Assembly: GCF_029028005.1 (NCBI RefSeq)
Contig: NZ_JAOTPO010000015.1
Location: 1-64,000, forward strand
DNA: 64,000 nt
Reading direction: 5' to 3'
From: Alkalihalobacterium chitinilyticum
GTDB taxonomy: Bacteria; Bacillota; Bacilli; Bacillales; Bacillaceae_F
A model generated the notes under the pieces. It was given only the letters and a program-made list of their open reading frames with translations, was not told the origin of the DNA and ran no database searches. This document shows positions 37,734-46,448 of this stretch, in pieces (position 1 is the stretch's first letter; every line of letters begins with the position of its first letter). Both the position numbers and the translations under genes were made by a program.

Positions 37734-38798
37734 ATGAGTCAGTGGAAAGGTTTACTAGAAGAGTATAAGCAATTTTTACCGATAAATGAGAATACACCGA
37801 TGCTGTCATTACGCGAAGGAAATACACCACTTATTCCATTAGAAAATTTATCGAAAGAATGGGGCGTCGAAGTGTATGTAAAAGTAGAGGGAGCAAATCC
37901 AACGGGATCTTTTAAAGACCGTGGAATGGTGATGGCAGTTGCTAAAGCAAAAGAAGAAGGTAGTCAAACGATCATTTGTGCTTCTACAGGAAATACATCT
38001 GCGGCGGCTGCGGCATACGGAGCACGAGCAGGACTTCGATGCATTGTCGTTATTCCAGAAGGTAAAATCGCGCTTGGAAAGCTAGCTCAAGCGGTGATGT
38101 ATGGCGCAGAAGTGCTCGAGATTAAAGGAAACTTTGATAATGCCTTAGATATAGTCCGTAAAATTAGTGAACAAGAACCGATTACACTCGTCAACTCAGT
38201 TAATCCTTACCGTATCGAGGGTCAGAAAACAGCTGCTTTTGAAATTTGCGATGCCCTCGGTCAAGCGCCAGATGTATTAGCGATCCCAGTAGGTAATGCC
38301 GGAAATATTACAGCTTATTGGAAAGGGTTTAAAGAATACAATGAGCATAAGCAAACAGGTCTTCCAGAAATGCGAGGATTTGAGGCAGAAGGTGCAGCAG
38401 CGATTGTCCAAAATGAAGTGATCGAAGAGCCAGAAACAATCGCTACAGCGATCCGCATTGGTAACCCTGCAAGCTGGAAACAGGCAGTAGCAGCAGCCGA
38501 TGAATCAAACGGAAAGATCGATTATGTAACAGATGATGAAATTTTAGCAGCCTATAAATTGCTTGCAAGTCGTGAAGGTGTCTTTGCGGAACCGGCTTCT
38601 TGTGCATCTATTGCAGGATTAATAAAGCAAATTCAATCAGGTGAAATTAAAAAAGGTTCAAAAATAGTTTGTGTGCTGACAGGAAATGGACTTAAAGATC
38701 CGACGACAGCAATGGATACGGTCGAGGTAAAACCATTAGTACTACCAAATAGTGAGGAAGCCTTTATGGAACATATTAAAGGCGGTGTGCATCAATGA
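37734..38798 (+). CDS. thrC: Threonine synthase
   Basis: A 354-residue PLP enzyme converting O-phosphohomoserine to threonine. The PLP lysine is in [11 protein letters not shown] (about 60). PLP-phosphate and substrate motifs are [18 protein letters not shown] and [23 protein letters not shown] precedes ATG 37734, two bases after the hom stop. Its stop overlaps the thrB start (ATGA), indicating translational coupling in the threonine operon. Confidence 0.96.
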   Translation: MSQWKGLLEEYKQFLPINENTPMLSLREGNTPLIPLENLSKEWGVEVYVKVEGANPTGSFKDRGMVMAVAKAKEEGSQTIICASTGNTSAAAAAYGARAGLRCIVVIPEGKIALGKLAQAVMYGAEVLEIKGNFDNALDIVRKISEQEPITLVNSVNPYRIEGQKTAAFEICDALGQAPDVLAIPVGNAGNITAYWKGFKEYNEHKQTGLPEMRGFEAEGAAAIVQNEVIEEPETIATAIRIGNPASWKQAVAAADESNGKIDYVTDDEILAAYKLLASREGVFAEPASCASIAGLIKQIQSGEIKKGSKIVCVLTGNGLKDPTTAMDTVEVKPLVLPNSEEAFMEHIKGGVHQ

Positions 38799-39715
38799 GC
38801 TTAGAAAAAATGCTCATCACGGTTCCAGCAAGCTCAGCTAATTTAGGCCCAGGGTTCGATTCGATCGGTATTGCGGTTAACCGATACCTAACGTTAACCG
38901 TGCAACCGAGCCAAAAATGGAGGTTTCACTCGAAGTCACCAGAGCTAAAGGGAGTACCGGAAGGAAAAGAAAACCTCATATACGAAGTGGCTGAACATAT
39001 TGCCCACGAACTTGGCGGTGATCTTTATCCTTGTGATGTCGAAATGGTCAGCAATATTCCTTTAGCTAGAGGGCTTGGAAGTAGTGCAGCAGCCATCGTT
39101 GCCGGGATTGAACTGGCTAACCAACTGTTAAAAGCAAACTTAACGACCGATGAAAAAGTGAGATTTGCAAGTCTTTGGGAAGGACACCCTGATAATGTAG
39201 CACCATCAATTTATGGCGGACTCATTGTCGGAAGCCACAGCACTGAACGTACGGATGTTGTCTACTGCGGTGTACCTGAAATTGATCTTGTGATGCTCGT
39301 ACCTGATAAAGAATTGCTTACAAAAAAAGCACGAAGTATTTTGCCTGAACAATTACCATTTAAAGAAGCTATTAGAGGCAGTGGACTTGCAAACGTCTTA
39401 GTAGCTGCGATTATGCAAGGAAATTGGGAGCTAGCCGGGCAAATGATGACCCGCGACCTTTTTCACCAGCCATATCGCCTGCCACTTGTTGACGGATTAG
39501 AAGATGTTATGAACTCGATTTATGAGCTGGGTGGATACGGTGCTGCTTTAAGCGGAGCAGGACCTGCGATCATATGTTTTACAGCGAAAAATAAAGGAGA
39601 AGCTCTTAAGCAAACATTAGAAGAGAACTATCCAGCTTTTTCAGTAGAACGAGTGGAGCCAGCGAGCGAGGGAGTAGTAGTAGAAATTTTGAATTCGGCG
39701 GTAACCGAACGATAA
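38795..39715 (+). CDS. thrB: Homoserine kinase
   Basis: A 306-residue GHMP-family kinase phosphorylating homoserine. Hallmarks are [15 protein letters not shown] near the N terminus, the ATP-binding loop [16 protein letters not shown] (about 89-104), [14 protein letters not shown] and the C-terminal [15 protein letters not shown] 38795 overlaps the thrC stop. It is the last gene of the hom-thrC-thrB operon and is followed by a terminator. Confidence 0.96.
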   Translation: MSLEKMLITVPASSANLGPGFDSIGIAVNRYLTLTVQPSQKWRFHSKSPELKGVPEGKENLIYEVAEHIAHELGGDLYPCDVEMVSNIPLARGLGSSAAAIVAGIELANQLLKANLTTDEKVRFASLWEGHPDNVAPSIYGGLIVGSHSTERTDVVYCGVPEIDLVMLVPDKELLTKKARSILPEQLPFKEAIRGSGLANVLVAAIMQGNWELAGQMMTRDLFHQPYRLPLVDGLEDVMNSIYELGGYGAALSGAGPAIICFTAKNKGEALKQTLEENYPAFSVERVEPASEGVVVEILNSAVTER

Positions 39716-39716
39716 T

Positions 39717-39750
39717 AAAAAAGATCCCCGGAGATGGGGATCTTTTATTT
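39717..39750. terminator. Bidirectional terminator between thrB and yutI
   Basis: AAAAAGATCCCC pairs with GGGGATCTTTT around GGAGAT, with A-run and T-run flanks serving both converging genes. Confidence 0.93.
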
Positions 39751-39753
39751 ACA

Positions 39754-39993
39754 TTAAAATACTTGTTCGATTTCTTTTACGCCAGGTACTTCTTCTAATA
39801 AAGCGCGTTCGATACCAGCTTTTAATGTGATCGTTGAACTTGGGCAAGAACCGCAAGCTCCTAGAAGACGAACTTTAACTACACCTTCTTCATCGATATC
39901 TACAAACTCAACGTCTCCTCCATCACGAAGAAGGAATGGACGTAACTTATCTAATACTTCTTCAACTTGTGCACGCATTTCTTCACTTGCCAT
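39754..39993 (-). CDS. yutI: NifU C-terminal-domain Fe-S scaffold protein YutI
   Basis: A 79-residue NifU-like (Nfu) protein carrying the cluster-binding CxxC in [18 protein letters not shown], with the typical [27 protein letters not shown] segment before it. It probably delivers Fe-S clusters to client enzymes, possibly including LipA and MqnE encoded nearby. GGAGTG precedes the ATG. It is shorter than the B. subtilis protein as I remember it, but the domain is complete. Confidence 0.92.
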   Translation of the reverse strand: MASEEMRAQVEEVLDKLRPFLLRDGGDVEFVDIDEEGVVKVRLLGACGSCPSSTITLKAGIERALLEEVPGVKEIEQVF

Positions 39994-40387
39994 TTATAAC
40001 ACTCCTTTCTTTCCTCAATTATAATATCCATTCACTAAAAAATCTATGATTGTGCACTGTAAATCCTGAATTTCCAATTTTTCAACGTTGTTAATAGGTA
40101 GGTTTGCTTTTTTGATGTTTTAGTGATTTTGAACAATAAGCTGTCATGAACAGAAAAGGCTCCTTAATCGTAACATCGTAGGTTAATTTGGGTTGACTGC
40201 TAATACAAGAAAAAACCAAACCAAATCAGAGCTACATTACGAAGGGAGCCAATACTATGAAGGATAACCAAAATGTCTCAGTTTAAACGGATCAAAGTAT
40301 AAAAATGTAGTTGTTATTACAAATTGTACAAACTCAATGTGTTAAAGCGAGTGCTCCAGTCGCTACCCGATCGCTTGCGCTTTTCTT
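39994..40387. other. Gene-free stretch with a possible insertion relic
   Basis: GGCTCCTTAATCGTAA (near 40159) and TTACGAAGGGAGCC (near 40236) form an imperfect inverted repeat about 80 bases apart, as at the ends of a small mobile element. Near 40335-40385 lies a partial copy of the repeat that follows. No gene is visible. Confidence 0.4.
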
Positions 40388-40512
40388 GTCTAGCTCCAGG
40401 GTCCATCGGCTCGAGGTCGCTTCGTGCCATCTAACGTGCCCCCAAGAGCAGGACACTTATAGATGGCCCTCCAGCGCTTGTCGCCGATAAGCAGGCCCCT
40501 TGCGCTTTTCTT
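40388..40512. repeat. Bacillus-type dispersed repeat
   Basis: It starts GTCTAGCTCCAGG and ends CCCTTGCGCTTTTCTT. It contains CATCGGCTCGAGGTCGCTTC, AAGAGCAGGACACTTA and CCAGCGCTTGTCGCCGATAA, nearly identical to the copy at 44478-44600. Confidence 0.8.
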
Positions 40513-40559
40513 ATAATACAGTGTATGATCGATTTATTAATTTGTTGAGGGTGATTGTT

Positions 40560-40871
40560 TTGAGTAGTGTAACGATTAGTATATACGGTGCGGAAGTGAA
40601 ATGTGCAAGTTGTGTAAACTTACCAACTTCTTTAGAAACGAAAGAATGGTTAGAAGCAGCACTTACTCGGAAATATCCAGACGTATCGTTGCAATTTAGA
40701 TACGTTGATATTGAACAGGATGAAATCGCAGATGCGGATCAAGGTTTTGTTGAAGCGATCCATAATGACGAATACTTTTACCCGCTTATTGTCATAGACG
40801 ATGAAGTTGTCGCAGAGGGTAATCCTAAGTTAAAAGCGATAAGTGAAAAAATAGAAGAGCTGATTAAATAA
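40560..40871 (+). CDS. yuzD: DUF1462 thioredoxin-like protein YuzD
   Basis: A 103-residue protein with a CxxC-type site (EVKCASCVNLP, near residue 14) in a thioredoxin-like context, followed by an acidic C terminus. Function is unknown. TTG 40560 is chosen because GAGGGTGAT lies directly upstream; the frame stays open back into the repeat but without a ribosome site. It converges on the yutJ fusion gene, as yuzD and yutJ are neighbours in B. subtilis. Confidence 0.85.
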   Translation: MSSVTISIYGAEVKCASCVNLPTSLETKEWLEAALTRKYPDVSLQFRYVDIEQDEIADADQGFVEAIHNDEYFYPLIVIDDEVVAEGNPKLKAISEKIEELIK

Positions 40872-40925
40872 TATTTCAGTCTAGAGCCATTTCAACCTAA
40901 TGTAAATATGATCAAAGAGCAAATA

Positions 40926-40968
40926 TAAAAAAAGGGCATGGAGTTTAGTCCCATGCCCTTTTTCGATC
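40926..40968. terminator. Bidirectional terminator between yuzD and the yutJ fusion
   Basis: AAAAAGGGCATGG pairs with CCATGCCCTTTTT around GAGTTTAGT. Confidence 0.93.
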
Positions 40969-40990
40969 TGATTGTACTTCTGTTATAGCA

Positions 40991-42628
40991 TCAACCAGAA
41001 TGATATTTGTACATCCAAAGCACGCCGCTTTTAAGTACACGCGGCACGCGGCCTAGTAAAGTGCGTTCACCCATTAATCCGAATCCGTGTTTTTTCCCGA
41101 GTGAACCGAGCACACCTTTTAATTTAATCTTAGGAAGTGTTTCAGGTATAGCTTCACCGTTCCAACGTTTTTTCAGAACCATGACAATTTGTTCACCTTG
41201 TCCTTCAGCAAGCTGCGCACTTGGTGCGTGCGGTAAACTTGCACAGTCACCGACAACGAATACATTCTCGTCATTTGGCAGGTGATGATGAGGAGTTAAT
41301 TTGACTCGACCTTGCTCATCTTTGTCTGTTTTTAAGTTTCTAACGACTTCCACCGGTTGGATACCAGCGGTCCAAATAATCGCATCGCAGTGAATCGGTT
41401 CGTTATGGTTATATAATGTATTTTCTTCAACAGCCGTAATGTTTGATTTATTGACGACCTCTACACCGTGGCTCTCAAACCAATTTTGCACATAAGAACT
41501 CAATCGGTGAGGGAACATGGATAATACTATTTCACCGCGGTCAAATAACTTGATCGTTAAGTCCGGACGACTCTCTCTTAGTTCACTCGCTAGTTCAACC
41601 CCGCTTAATCCTGCACCAACAATCGAAACGACAGCATTTGGGCGTAAATTACTAAGAGTTTCATACGTTTTACGTGTTGCTTCCATACTTTGGATACTTA
41701 GTGTGTGTTCAGGTGCACCGGGAACATTGTGATATTTATCTTCACAGCCTAAACCAATAATTAAGGTATCGTATGAAAAAGCATCATCGTTTTCTAAATG
41801 AATTAATTTATTTTCTAAATCAATTTCTTCTACCGTAGCATATTTGATTTTTAATCGTTCGTCGTCTGGGAAGTGGACACGAATATGGTGATCTGATTCG
41901 GTGCCAGCAGCTAGTGCATAATATTCCGTTTTTAAACAATGATAAGGCATTTTATCAATCAATGTTACTTCAATATTGTTAGGTAGATCGTTAGTGAGTA
42001 AGCGTTGTAAAACTCTCATACCACCATAGCCGCCACCTAATACTACGAGTTTATGCATGTGATGATTTCCCCTTTTTTCTAGTATTGCCTGTAAACAAAT
42101 GGTGATCAATTCCATCATTTGTTTAATTACCTTATGCTTTGGCTGTCTGTCGGCAAACATGACAAGGCCATATAAAAATTGACTATTTATTAAGTGACTC
42201 CATTGTTTAATACATACATCTGGATTAAGTTCGTTCAGTTGTAGGGCTTGGTCTAATAAATCTTCCCAATATGTATGAATAAACTGGTCTGATTGCAAGG
42301 AATGGACCCACATTTTTACTGTTAATTCAGGGTTATCGTTATAATCTGCTAACAATTCCGCGATTACTCTTTCAACCTTAAATAAAAGCGTTTTCTTCTT
42401 AAAGTAATCTTCACTCATTAATGCAGTAACCGCTGTCAAACGTTCAGCAATTAACGTTTGTAATATTGACTCTTTCGTAGGAAAATAGTTAAAAAAAGTA
42501 CCTTTTGCAACTTCGGCTGCTTCGGTAATTTCTTTTACTGTCGTTGCGTCAAATCCGTTCTCACGAAAAAGAACAATTGCTGCACTGACAATTCGTTCTT
42601 TTGTACGCTCTTTTTTATTTTTTTCCAT
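40991..42628 (-). CDS. TetR-family regulator fused in frame to YutJ NADH dehydrogenase
   Basis: One uninterrupted frame of 545 residues. Residues 1-190 are a TetR-type repressor: HTH at about 8-55 (KERIVSAAIVLFRENGFDATTVKEITEAAEVAKGTFFNYF) and a helical ligand domain. Residues 191-545 are a type II NADH dehydrogenase: FAD motif VVLGGGYGGMRVLQ, NAD motif VSIVGAGLSGVELASEL, then VFVVGDCASLP and a C-terminal amphipathic segment. The ATG at 42058 would give a 355-residue YutJ, the normal length, and AAAAGGGG lies 10 bases before it, so fused and free products are both possible. No stop separates the parts. ATG 42628 follows AAGGAGT. Confidence 0.85.
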   Translation of the reverse strand: MEKNKKERTKERIVSAAIVLFRENGFDATTVKEITEAAEVAKGTFFNYFPTKESILQTLIAERLTAVTALMSEDYFKKKTLLFKVERVIAELLADYNDNPELTVKMWVHSLQSDQFIHTYWEDLLDQALQLNELNPDVCIKQWSHLINSQFLYGLVMFADRQPKHKVIKQMMELITICLQAILEKRGNHHMHKLVVLGGGYGGMRVLQRLLTNDLPNNIEVTLIDKMPYHCLKTEYYALAAGTESDHHIRVHFPDDERLKIKYATVEEIDLENKLIHLENDDAFSYDTLIIGLGCEDKYHNVPGAPEHTLSIQSMEATRKTYETLSNLRPNAVVSIVGAGLSGVELASELRESRPDLTIKLFDRGEIVLSMFPHRLSSYVQNWFESHGVEVVNKSNITAVEENTLYNHNEPIHCDAIIWTAGIQPVEVVRNLKTDKDEQGRVKLTPHHHLPNDENVFVVGDCASLPHAPSAQLAEGQGEQIVMVLKKRWNGEAIPETLPKIKLKGVLGSLGKKHGFGLMGERTLLGRVPRVLKSGVLWMYKYHSG

Positions 42629-42647
42629 CTCAGTACTCCTTAAAAAG

Positions 42648-42694
42648 TGACCGTGGTCAGTTTGAATTATAACAATTCCATGTCTAAATAACAA
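42648..42694 (-). promoter_or_regulatory. Promoter and palindromic operator of the TetR-yutJ gene
   Basis: On the minus strand, TTGTTA (42694-42689), a 17-base spacer and TATAAT (42671-42666). TGACC-AC-GGTCA (42659-42648) follows the -10 box by 6 bases, covering the expected start site. A TetR-type operator at this place suggests autorepression. The binding itself is inferred. Confidence 0.75.
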
Positions 42695-42824
42695 CAAATT
42701 TGTGAAAAAATTAAGGACTTTTAATAAGGAGTTTTTGAGTATTTTTCCTCAAAACATGTTAAGATTGATTTATTGTACTAAAGGATGTAGCATATATGCA
42801 GAGTGAGAAATAGAGGTGATAACT

Positions 42825-43064
42825 GTGATAAAACCAATCGTAGAATTTTGCCTGAGTAATTTAGCCAGCGGTAGTCAAAAGGCTAAAGAAGAGCTAGAGA
42901 GGGACCCTAATTTAGACGTGATTGAATACGGGTGCTTGGGTCATTGCGGCCAATGTGCTGTATCGCATTTTGCTCTAGTAAACGGCGAGTTTGTGTATGG
43001 TGATTCAACGGATGAATTAGTAAACAACATCTATATATATATTGAAGAAAATCCAATGTTTTAA
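42825..43064 (+). CDS. yuzB: DUF1450 protein YuzB
   Basis: A 79-residue DUF1450 protein with Cys in VEFCLSNLA and in the [10 protein letters not shown] motif, followed by a thioredoxin-like C-terminal half. Role unknown; possibly an Fe-S or thiol protein. GTG 42825 is preferred because GAGGTGAT lies upstream, while GTG 42816 is inside that site. It is divergent from the TetR-yutJ gene with about 200 bases between starts. It is paralogous to the gene at 35753-35974. Confidence 0.87.
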   Translation: MIKPIVEFCLSNLASGSQKAKEELERDPNLDVIEYGCLGHCGQCAVSHFALVNGEFVYGDSTDELVNNIYIYIEENPMF

Positions 43065-43065
43065 A

Positions 43066-43100
43066 AAAGCCAGCTCTTGAAAAGGAGCAGGCTTATTTTA
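43066..43100 (+). terminator. Terminator after yuzB
   Basis: AAGCC-A-GCTC pairs with GAGC-A-GGCTT, followed by ATTTTA; a moderate terminator. Confidence 0.6.
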
Positions 43101-43139
43101 TAATGAAAATAAATTAGCAGGCATCAGTTAAGAGTGGAT

Positions 43140-43202
43140 AAGTGGGGAAATCCGAAGCCGCTAAGTTTTGCAGGAAAAAAGCGGACACACAGGCTGCCTA
43201 TG
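43140..43202. repeat. Degenerate four-arm repeat remnant
   Basis: GCGGACACACAGGCTGCCTA at about 43180 resembles a forward arm, and GAAGCCGCTAAG near 43154 an older arm. The regular spacing is lost. Confidence 0.4.
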
Positions 43203-43305
43203 TCAAATCGTTTTTTTTTGGTTTCCTGCTATAACAGCTTGAAAATTTAAAATACTTTAAAAGACAACATGTTACTCATTGCAAGCTATTAAAGGAGTGT
43301 TTCTA

Positions 43306-43545
43306 TTGGATGTCATTCCATTTGAAAATACGTGGCCTTATGAAAAAGTAATGAAAGATATTTATTTTAGTGAATGTCCGTATTGTGAGACAGAGAGTGT
43401 CTTGCTTCATTTAAAAGAAAGTGACTTAAAGAGAGCGAAAGAAGGGATAAAAACGCTAGTAGTTATGCCTTGCTGTCGCCATAAAATGACTATACTAGAA
43501 GCAGATGATGATTACTTTTGGACGGATGAAAAGTTAAGAAAGTGA
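43306..43545 (+). CDS. Small protein with two cysteine pairs, upstream of dapF
   Basis: A 79-residue protein I cannot name. It has CPYCETES (about residue 26) and MPCCRHKM (about 60), a spacing that could bind zinc in a ribbon fold, with a charged helix between ([12 protein letters not shown]). TTG 43306 is chosen because AAAGGAGTG lies upstream. It ends 10 bases before dapF, so the two are almost certainly co-transcribed, but no functional link is known. Confidence 0.75.
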   Translation: MDVIPFENTWPYEKVMKDIYFSECPYCETESVLLHLKESDLKRAKEGIKTLVVMPCCRHKMTILEADDDYFWTDEKLRK

Positions 43546-43555
43546 GGAACTTCTA

Positions 43556-44404
43556 ATGAAATTCACAAAAATGCATGGATTAGGAAACAGTTATATCTAT
43601 GTCGATCTGTTTCAAGAACAGTTGAAGGAGGAAGAGTTGCCGCAACTGGCCGTAGAGGTAGCTGATAAAAATAAAGGAATTGGTTCGGATGGAATGATTC
43701 TTGTTTGTCCGTCTGAGGCAGCTCATGTAAAAATGCGAGTTTTTAATAATGACGGATCGGAAGCGAAAAATTGTGGTAATGGCCTGCGCTGTGTCGCAAA
43801 GTTTGCTTACGAACAGGGCTATGTTAGGGATACGACGTTTCAAATTGAGACATTAGGCGGTTTAGTAGAAGCGACTGTTCACTTAAAAGGGGAACTAGTA
43901 GAAGAAGTAACGGTAAATATGGGACAGCCTCGTTTAGCGCGTAAAGATTTACCGATGGTTGGCGACCCCGAGGAACAAGTGATTGCTGAGCCGATTGAGC
44001 GCAATGGACATTTGCTAGAGATGACTGCAGTCTCGATGGGTAATCCCCATGCCGTATTTTTCGTCGATCAAATTGCTGCCGCGCCTGTAGAAACGTTAGG
44101 TCCGGTTTTGGAGAAGGATGAGATTTTTCCTGAATGGGTTAATGTCGAGTTTGTTGAGGCGGTTAATGCAACGGAACTGCACTTTCGTGTATGGGAAAGA
44201 GGTTCTGGAATCACACAAGCGTGTGGAACGGGAGCGTGCGCTGCCGTAGTAGCTGCGGTCTTAAATGACAAAGTGAAAAAGGGTGACGAGATCACGGTTC
44301 ACTTACTAGGCGGCGATTTAAAAATCACTTGGACAACAGATGGCGATGTCCTCATGACAGGGGCAGCTGAAACGATTTGTACAGGTGAGTATATTCGAAA
44401 ATAG
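43556..44404 (+). CDS. dapF: Diaminopimelate epimerase
   Basis: A 282-residue cofactor-independent racemase converting LL- to meso-diaminopimelate for peptidoglycan and lysine. Both catalytic Cys motifs are present: [13 protein letters not shown] (about 73) and [13 protein letters not shown] (about 223). [13 protein letters not shown] at the N terminus and [13 protein letters not shown] in the middle are typical. GTGAGGAA precedes the ATG. It follows the small Cys-pair gene and ends at a strong terminator. Confidence 0.96.
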   Translation: MKFTKMHGLGNSYIYVDLFQEQLKEEELPQLAVEVADKNKGIGSDGMILVCPSEAAHVKMRVFNNDGSEAKNCGNGLRCVAKFAYEQGYVRDTTFQIETLGGLVEATVHLKGELVEEVTVNMGQPRLARKDLPMVGDPEEQVIAEPIERNGHLLEMTAVSMGNPHAVFFVDQIAAAPVETLGPVLEKDEIFPEWVNVEFVEAVNATELHFRVWERGSGITQACGTGACAAVVAAVLNDKVKKGDEITVHLLGGDLKITWTTDGDVLMTGAAETICTGEYIRK

Positions 44405-44405
44405 C

Positions 44406-44446
44406 AAAAAAAAAACGGTCTCCATTAGGAAGACCGTTTTTTTTGT
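44406..44446 (+). terminator. Terminator after dapF
   Basis: AAAACGGTCTCC pairs with GGAAGACCGTTTT, followed by TTTTTG. Confidence 0.92.
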
Positions 44447-44477
44447 TCAAAGAAAAGAATGAATAGAATTCGAAGAT

Positions 44478-44600
44478 GTTCAGCTCCAGGTGCCATCGGC
44501 TCGAGGTCGCTTCGGTCCATCAAAAGTGTCTGAAGAGCAAGACACTTATTGCTGGCCCTTCAGAGCTTGTCACCGATAAGCAGCACCTTGCGCTTTTCTT
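44478..44600. repeat. Bacillus-type dispersed repeat
   Basis: It starts GTTCAGCTCCAGG and ends CACCTTGCGCTTTTCTT, and shares CATCGGCTCGAGGTCGCTTC with the copy at 40388-40512. It sits between the converging dapF and mqnE. Confidence 0.8.
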
Positions 44601-44622
44601 TATTCATTAAATAAACGTTTAA

Positions 44623-45717
44623 TTAATATTTCTTAACGATGTTATAGAATGTGTCTCGTTCTACTGGTGTTCTGCCAGCTGTTTTAATCAAGTGGATTAA
44701 CTCGTCACGTGTAATACCAGCTGAAGTTAATGCACCAACAGCATGAGAGATACGCTCCTCAATTAACGTGCCGTGAATATCATCAGAACCGAACGTTAAT
44801 GCCATTTGTGTTAGCTGAACGCCGATATTAATCCAGTACGCTTTAATGTGGTCAAAGTTATCTAGCATCAGTCGGCTGATTGCTACTGTTCTCATATCAT
44901 CAAAAGCAGAAGTTCTTCGCTTTAAACCAGCGTTAATAGAACGTGGCTGCATAGCTAGCGGGATAAATACCATATAGCCATTTGTACGGTCTTGAAGCTG
45001 ACGTAGGCGATCCATATGAATCAGACGTTCTTCATACGATTCAATCGATCCGTACAGCATTGTCGCATGTGTTTTTAACCCAAGTCCATGTGCAATTTCA
45101 TGAGCTTCTAACCATTGATCGGTAGATGCTTTATCTGGACTCATTTTCAGGCGGTAACGTTCGGTTAAAATTTCAGCTCCACCGCCAGGCATCGTATCTA
45201 AACCAGCTTTGATCAGCTCTTCTAGAACTTCTTTCATTGAGATCCCGGCAATTCTTGAGAAGAACTCAATTTCAGCTCCAGTATAAGCTTTTACTGTAGC
45301 TTGTGGATAGTGCTTTTTCAATGTACGAATCGTATCTAAATAGTAATCAAAAGGAACTTCATGGTTATGGCCGCCAACGATGTGGAATTCACGAATATTA
45401 TCGTTCCAACGGTCGCTGACGTACTTTAGTAAAGCAGCTTCGTCCATTGTGTAAGCCCCTTCTTCACCAGGCTTACGCTTAAAGCCACAGAAACCACAGT
45501 CCGCTTCACAAACATTCGTAGGATTAATGTACATATTTTCGATAAAATAAACGTTGTTCCCGTTCTTTTTTTGATTGACCTCATTTGCAAGTTGAGCAAC
45601 TGAAAGAAGGTCTGGTGTTTCGTATAAATACAGTCCGTCTTCAATTGAAAGACGTTCACCATTTTGTATTTTGCTTGCAATTTCCTGCATGCGGTTGTCC
45701 AGAGTAAGTGTAGACAT
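44623..45717 (-). CDS. mqnE: Aminofutalosine synthase MqnE (radical SAM)
   Basis: A 364-residue radical-SAM enzyme of the futalosine route to menaquinone. The cluster motif is CEADCGFCGFKRKPGEEGAY. FHIVGGHNH, PGGGAEILTERYR and GLKTHATMLYG fit MqnE better than MqnC, which normally has ATMMFG. ATG 45717 is preceded by GAGGTAA; a TTG directly upstream is not needed. No other mqn gene is in the window, so the remaining steps must be encoded elsewhere. B. subtilis uses the classical men pathway, so this gene distinguishes the organism. Confidence 0.88.
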   Translation of the reverse strand: MSTLTLDNRMQEIASKIQNGERLSIEDGLYLYETPDLLSVAQLANEVNQKKNGNNVYFIENMYINPTNVCEADCGFCGFKRKPGEEGAYTMDEAALLKYVSDRWNDNIREFHIVGGHNHEVPFDYYLDTIRTLKKHYPQATVKAYTGAEIEFFSRIAGISMKEVLEELIKAGLDTMPGGGAEILTERYRLKMSPDKASTDQWLEAHEIAHGLGLKTHATMLYGSIESYEERLIHMDRLRQLQDRTNGYMVFIPLAMQPRSINAGLKRRTSAFDDMRTVAISRLMLDNFDHIKAYWINIGVQLTQMALTFGSDDIHGTLIEERISHAVGALTSAGITRDELIHLIKTAGRTPVERDTFYNIVKKY

Positions 45718-46192
45718 CAAATTACCTCATTTCATTATATTTGGCTGTATAAAAGCACATCGTGTAATAGCACCCGTATTTAAAGTTTTAAACAAACTTA
45801 ACCTATAGAAAAATGATAGAAATCTATTCAACGGTTGGAGGGAAATTTCTTAACAACTAGATCATATAAATCAATGATATTGTACCACTGATATCATTAT
45901 CCCCCAAGTTATGCGAAACATTTTATTTTTAAATGTTCTTCTATTATACTATCAAACAAAAATAAGAAAAAGAAAGAAAGAACAATTGTAAAAAACTAGA
46001 TTATTATGTTTAATATTCTTTCGATAAGGGTAAACCGTTAGTATGAGGGTATATTTCGATGTGAATTTTTTCTGAAAAAAATGTGAATTAAAGATATTTC
46101 ATTTTGTAAACAATGGGGCTTTTTGGTAAAATAACAAATAAAGTTGTCCTTTTAAAAAAATAAAATAAGGACTAAGGATAGGGGTGAGTGGT
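45718..46192. other. AT-rich intergenic region
   Basis: No gene is supported. ATGATAT and ATATCAT (near 45872-45893) form a small inverted repeat. A promoter for the Spo0E-like gene lies at the right end (separate entry). Confidence 0.6.
46104..46132 (+). promoter_or_regulatory. Promoter of the Spo0E-like gene
   Basis: TTGTAA (46104-46109), a 17-base spacer and TAAAAT (46127-46132), about 60 bases before the start codon. A sigma-A type is inferred. Confidence 0.6.
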
Positions 46193-46378
46193 TTGGAGAG
46201 GATTTGTTGTGAAGAGTGCCTGTCGACAATCGAAGTGTTAAGAGAAAAAATGGTATCAACGGCTCTACAATATGGATTTAACCACCCACTAGTATTGGAG
46301 TATAGTCAAAAAATAGACGAAAAACATAATGAAATACTAACGAAGCAGAAAACAGAAATGTTTTTAATCAAAAAGTAA
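46193..46378 (+). CDS. Spo0E-like sporulation regulatory peptide
   Basis: A 61-residue helical hairpin protein of the Spo0E-like family, which dephosphorylates Spo0A~P. The family pattern is seen in LSTIEVLREKMVSTALQYGFNHP and the signature YSQKIDEKHNEI (SQxxD). The N terminus has three Cys (RICCEECL), which is unusual. TTG 46193 is chosen because AGGGGTGA precedes it; GTG 46184 lies inside that site. Confidence 0.8.
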   Translation: MERICCEECLSTIEVLREKMVSTALQYGFNHPLVLEYSQKIDEKHNEILTKQKTEMFLIKK

Positions 46379-46448
46379 AAGAAAATGTCCTTCCTTGAGA
46401 ACAATATGTATAGGTAGTAAAATAAGATATAGTAGAGGAGGGATTTGA

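Noticed and set aside
44623-45717. MqnC (dehypoxanthine futalosine cyclase) instead of MqnE
   Set aside because: The THATMLYG and FHIVGGHNH motifs fit MqnE better, whereas MqnC normally has TTATMMFG. Some uncertainty remains.
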